Shown here: positions 62,182 to 64,000 of the stretch, piece by piece
How positions within the stretch are numbered: position 1 is the stretch's first letter
Layout: every line of letters starts with the position of its first letter
Assembly (NCBI GenBank): GCA_964059195.1
Contig: CAXKWD010000006.1
Span: 10,408,530-10,472,529 of the forward strand
Direction of reading: 5' to 3'
DNA length: 64,000 nucleotides
Source: Ectobius pallidus
Lineage: Eukaryota > Arthropoda > Insecta > Blattodea > Ectobiidae
Notes under the pieces: generated by a model
The model's input: only the letters and a program-made list of their open reading frames with translations
Told to the model about the DNA's origin: nothing
Database searches by the model: none
Translations under genes and position numbers: made by a program

Positions 62182-62490
62182 TTGTATTATAGAAGAAAAT
62201 TCAAGCCAGGGTCTTTAGAAGTTACGTCACCAATAAAGAAACGTGAGAGGAAAAGGTTTGTCCAGCGGCGAGAAGATACAGATTGTAAAGATATACAAAA
62301 CCCAGAAGTATATGTTGAAGATGTAGGAGCGGAAGTAGTTTCAAGTCCTAAAAGAATACAGATCTACAGGAGATGTCAAGTCACCGGTCAGAATCAAATC
62401 AAAATCAAAGACAAAGAATCACTTGGCAGAATTGGTAATCGACCCTTGGCGCTTAGTATAAAAAAGAAAGTTCAGTTGACTTTACTGTAA
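62182..62490 (+). CDS. 102-codon ORF inside element M2, unknown
   Basis: Basic, charged product (MYYRRKFKPGSLEVTSPIKK...; QRREDTDCKDIQNPEVYVED; KRIQIYRRCQVTGQ). No domain recognised. In M2 copy 1 the beginning is recognisable (GAGGAAAAGGTTTGTCCAGC) but the frame is broken and part is missing, so conservation is not established. It could be a residue of an autonomous element's gene or chance. Confidence 0.25.
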   Translation: MYYRRKFKPGSLEVTSPIKKRERKRFVQRREDTDCKDIQNPEVYVEDVGAEVVSSPKRIQIYRRCQVTGQNQIKIKDKESLGRIGNRPLALSIKKKVQLTLL

Positions 62491-62699
62491 TGTAATCAAC
62501 TAAACAGTCGCAAAAACGAACTCTTGTGAAGTGTGCTTTCACACTCAGTTGTTTACGTTTGCTCCGTACACATCCTGGATCAAGTATATAGAGATCGCAT
62601 TCAGGGTATTCTGATTTGATGATGACGCAGACGGATGCAGAAAAATGCGAATAATCTACTCTTATACAATTCAACGGCCCTAAATAGCGTGCTCACTCG

Positions 62700-62965
62700 C
62701 TCCCTCACTTCGTGAGACATCGGGTATACTCGGCGATGTTCGTCTCTGGCAGTGTAAACTTTCACGGAGAGTACAAAATTAGGAAAACCGTTTCTTTATT
62801 ATATAAAGCCTAAGTGAAATGAACACAATGAACAAGTATTCTAATTTTATTTTTACTTACAATTTTCATAGCTCTGAACCACAATCATTTTTAATAAACT
62901 ACCAGTGTAAATTTCTTTAAAATCCTGGAGTCAATTAATAATGGCGGGCGAAGCCGGGGGCACCA
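62700..62965 (+). mobile_element. Probable Helitron 3' remnant
   Basis: Ends AATAATGGCGGGCGAAGCCG-GGGGCACCAGCTG, close to the hairpin-plus-CTAG end at 63375 (GTGGGCGAAGCCACGGGCACC). The final CTAG is altered to CTGT. The upstream ~250 bases have no independent support. Confidence 0.4.
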
Positions 62966-63375
62966 GCTGTAAAATATTGATGGTTTCTCTTGAAATATCC
63001 TGATAATAAAAATCCAAACAAACCATTCCTTCCCTTGAAATAATATATAATTTCTGAAAATTACACTGAATTGATCAAATAAAATTCACATCATATTCAT
63101 CTGTCAACAAACAGTTGAGAAACAATACGTATTATGTGTTCACAGTTAGCTTTGGAACTGCATAATCGAATCTGAGATCGTTTTTTCAGGCGGCGCTTTC
63201 TAATCGTGGAATGTACTCTGAAGCCGGAATTTTAGCTGTTTCATTAAATATTAATGGCTTAGATTATGAATGATTCGCGTGCAAGTGTTAATAAATATAA
63301 TGCTTTAATAGTTATTACTCTTAATTCTTAATTTTTTAATTAATTATCGTGGGCGAAGCCACGGGCACCTACTAG
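62966..63375 (+). mobile_element. Helitron B-family 3' portion
   Basis: 3' end: hairpin CGTGGGCGAAGCCACG, then GGCACCTACTAG followed by T. The last ~120 bases match Helitron B (TTAATAAATATAATG, TAATTAATTATCG). Upstream, CCTTCCCTTGAAA and AATTTCTGA segments resemble Helitron D 5' sequence. The 5' end was not found, so truncated or chimeric. Confidence 0.65.
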
Positions 63376-63479
63376 TATATTTACTAGACAAAGCATACCA
63401 TTCAGAAGGTATCAACTAGATTTGAGTCCACGGGGGCCTCGGTCCCGCTTCTTTGAGCAACTTTCCTTCTCAATAAATA

Positions 63480-63990
63480 GCGACCACCCACTCTATCAAT
63501 AAACACATTTTTCTTCGAGGTTATCTGGAAGACGAGCCTAAACATCTGCTTCAGGGCATTGCCGTGATAGTGGAGACTTATGAAAAGAGCAACAAAACTG
63601 TAAAGTCCTGAATAAGCTACAAAATTAGGATAATACAGTTTCATTTAGATTTCCTGGAAGATATGAAGCATACTCGTTAAGCTACTCCAGAAGCATAATT
63701 CCACATACATTGAACGCAATCAACGCATTCAGGATCTGGGGGCACTCGGAGAAGACATTAAAAGCTATGAAAAAGTTTTGGCACCTGAGACTCTTCGTTC
63801 ATTTCCAGAAGACACCTGCCAGCGTTGCATTGTCCATGTAAAACGAGAGAAGACTTCAGAAGGAGATATAGGCCTACTAGAATTGATGGAGTTTTTGGGA
63901 GAAGAGGGGGAGTGACGCAGAAAATTCTTGGAATCTCTTTCATCCCTGGCAGCATCCAAAGAACAGGAACGCAAAGATGTAAATAATAAT
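63480..63990 (+). pseudogene. BEL/Pao-like Gag remnant, running to the window edge
   Basis: Plus-strand frames read SINKHIFLRGYLEDEPKHLL and QGIAVIVETYEKSNKTV (63507-63605), then IRIIQFHLDFLEDM, and from about 63716 ERNQRIQDLGALGEDIKSYE, KVLAPETLRSFPEDTCQRCI, VHVKREKTSEGDIGLLELME, FLGEEGE and a stop at 63913. L.G.A...I.G......Y..A and (I/L)..L..LG....Y...L.P..L...P are the Gag patterns of BEL/Pao elements. Stops and frameshifts make it inactive. ORFs on the opposite strand are shadows. Confidence 0.6.
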
Positions 63991-64000
63991 AATATTTATT

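Larger units (their letters stand above)
60964..62584 (+). mobile_element. Tc1/mariner-type non-autonomous element M2, copy 2, with nested MITE
   Basis: Ends CTTGATCCAAGATGTGTACG and, inverted at the right, CTTGATCCAGGATGTGTACG; TA at 60962-60963 and 62585-62586. It is interrupted at a TTAA by the MITE at 61163-61915. Longer than M2 copy 1 in the 62180-62480 region, where an open frame lies. Confidence 0.8.

Overview
This window looks like intergenic DNA from a large, AT-rich, repeat-laden arthropod genome. A hemimetabolous insect such as a cockroach or termite is my best guess, from the mix of mariner, Helitron, RTE, R2-like and CR1-like elements, tRNA-derived SINEs and frequent AGGCCTA motifs. 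That guess is weak. I found no convincing host protein-coding gene. Almost everything recognisable is a transposable element or its debris, often nested several deep, and target-site duplications or paralogous empty sites let many nests be reconstructed from the window alone.

Left part (1-15.1 kb): a 3.5-kb TIR transposon (340-3828) encodes a decayed PIN-like, Cys-rich protein and sits in an older repeat whose second copy lies at 4.9-6.2 kb. A cluster of Helitrons follows, one inserted in another, plus a 248-bp MITE. Next come a 574-bp near-perfect palindrome (7458-8031), tRNA-like modules split by a 514-bp MITE, and a three-level nest (11.5-14.9 kb): a Helitron, whose 5'-end (ACAT)n tract received a LINE, which in turn received a second, antisense LINE.

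Middle (15.1-34.3 kb): a 2.1-kb hAT-like element with an 8-bp TSD, full of nested inverted repeats; two copies of a hairpin-headed repeat, one carrying a pogo-like MITE; mariner debris including a head-to-head foldback; another Helitron; a decayed RTE-like LINE; two TA-TSD MITE families; and a ~0.4-kb piece on the minus strand that reads like bacterial (Rickettsiales-type) DNA, with an Rpn-type C-terminus followed by a RadC-like N-terminus.

Centre (34.3-50.6 kb): a young 10.5-kb Ty3/gypsy element with ~950-bp LTRs and TSD GTTG is inserted in a mariner and is itself interrupted by a 1.8-kb antisense RTE-like LINE. Its gag zinc-knuckle frame and protease frame are the same, separated only by TGA-CTAG. 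Next to it is a LINE 3' end with a restriction-like endonuclease, split by a 4,988-bp DNA transposon (TIR CACTGGACAACA, TSD TTA). That transposon carries a 3.75-kb array of 22 tandem ~170-bp monomers and a conserved but unclassified protein.

Right part (50.6-64 kb): LINE and SINE remnants (one SINE with a 15-bp TSD), a 2.8-kb long-TIR element (56106-58920), further copies of the GTCC-type repeat, a Tc1-like non-autonomous element containing a TTAA-flanked MITE, Helitron 3' ends and a decayed BEL/Pao gag running off the edge. Coding remnants are almost all broken. The gypsy pol is the least decayed.
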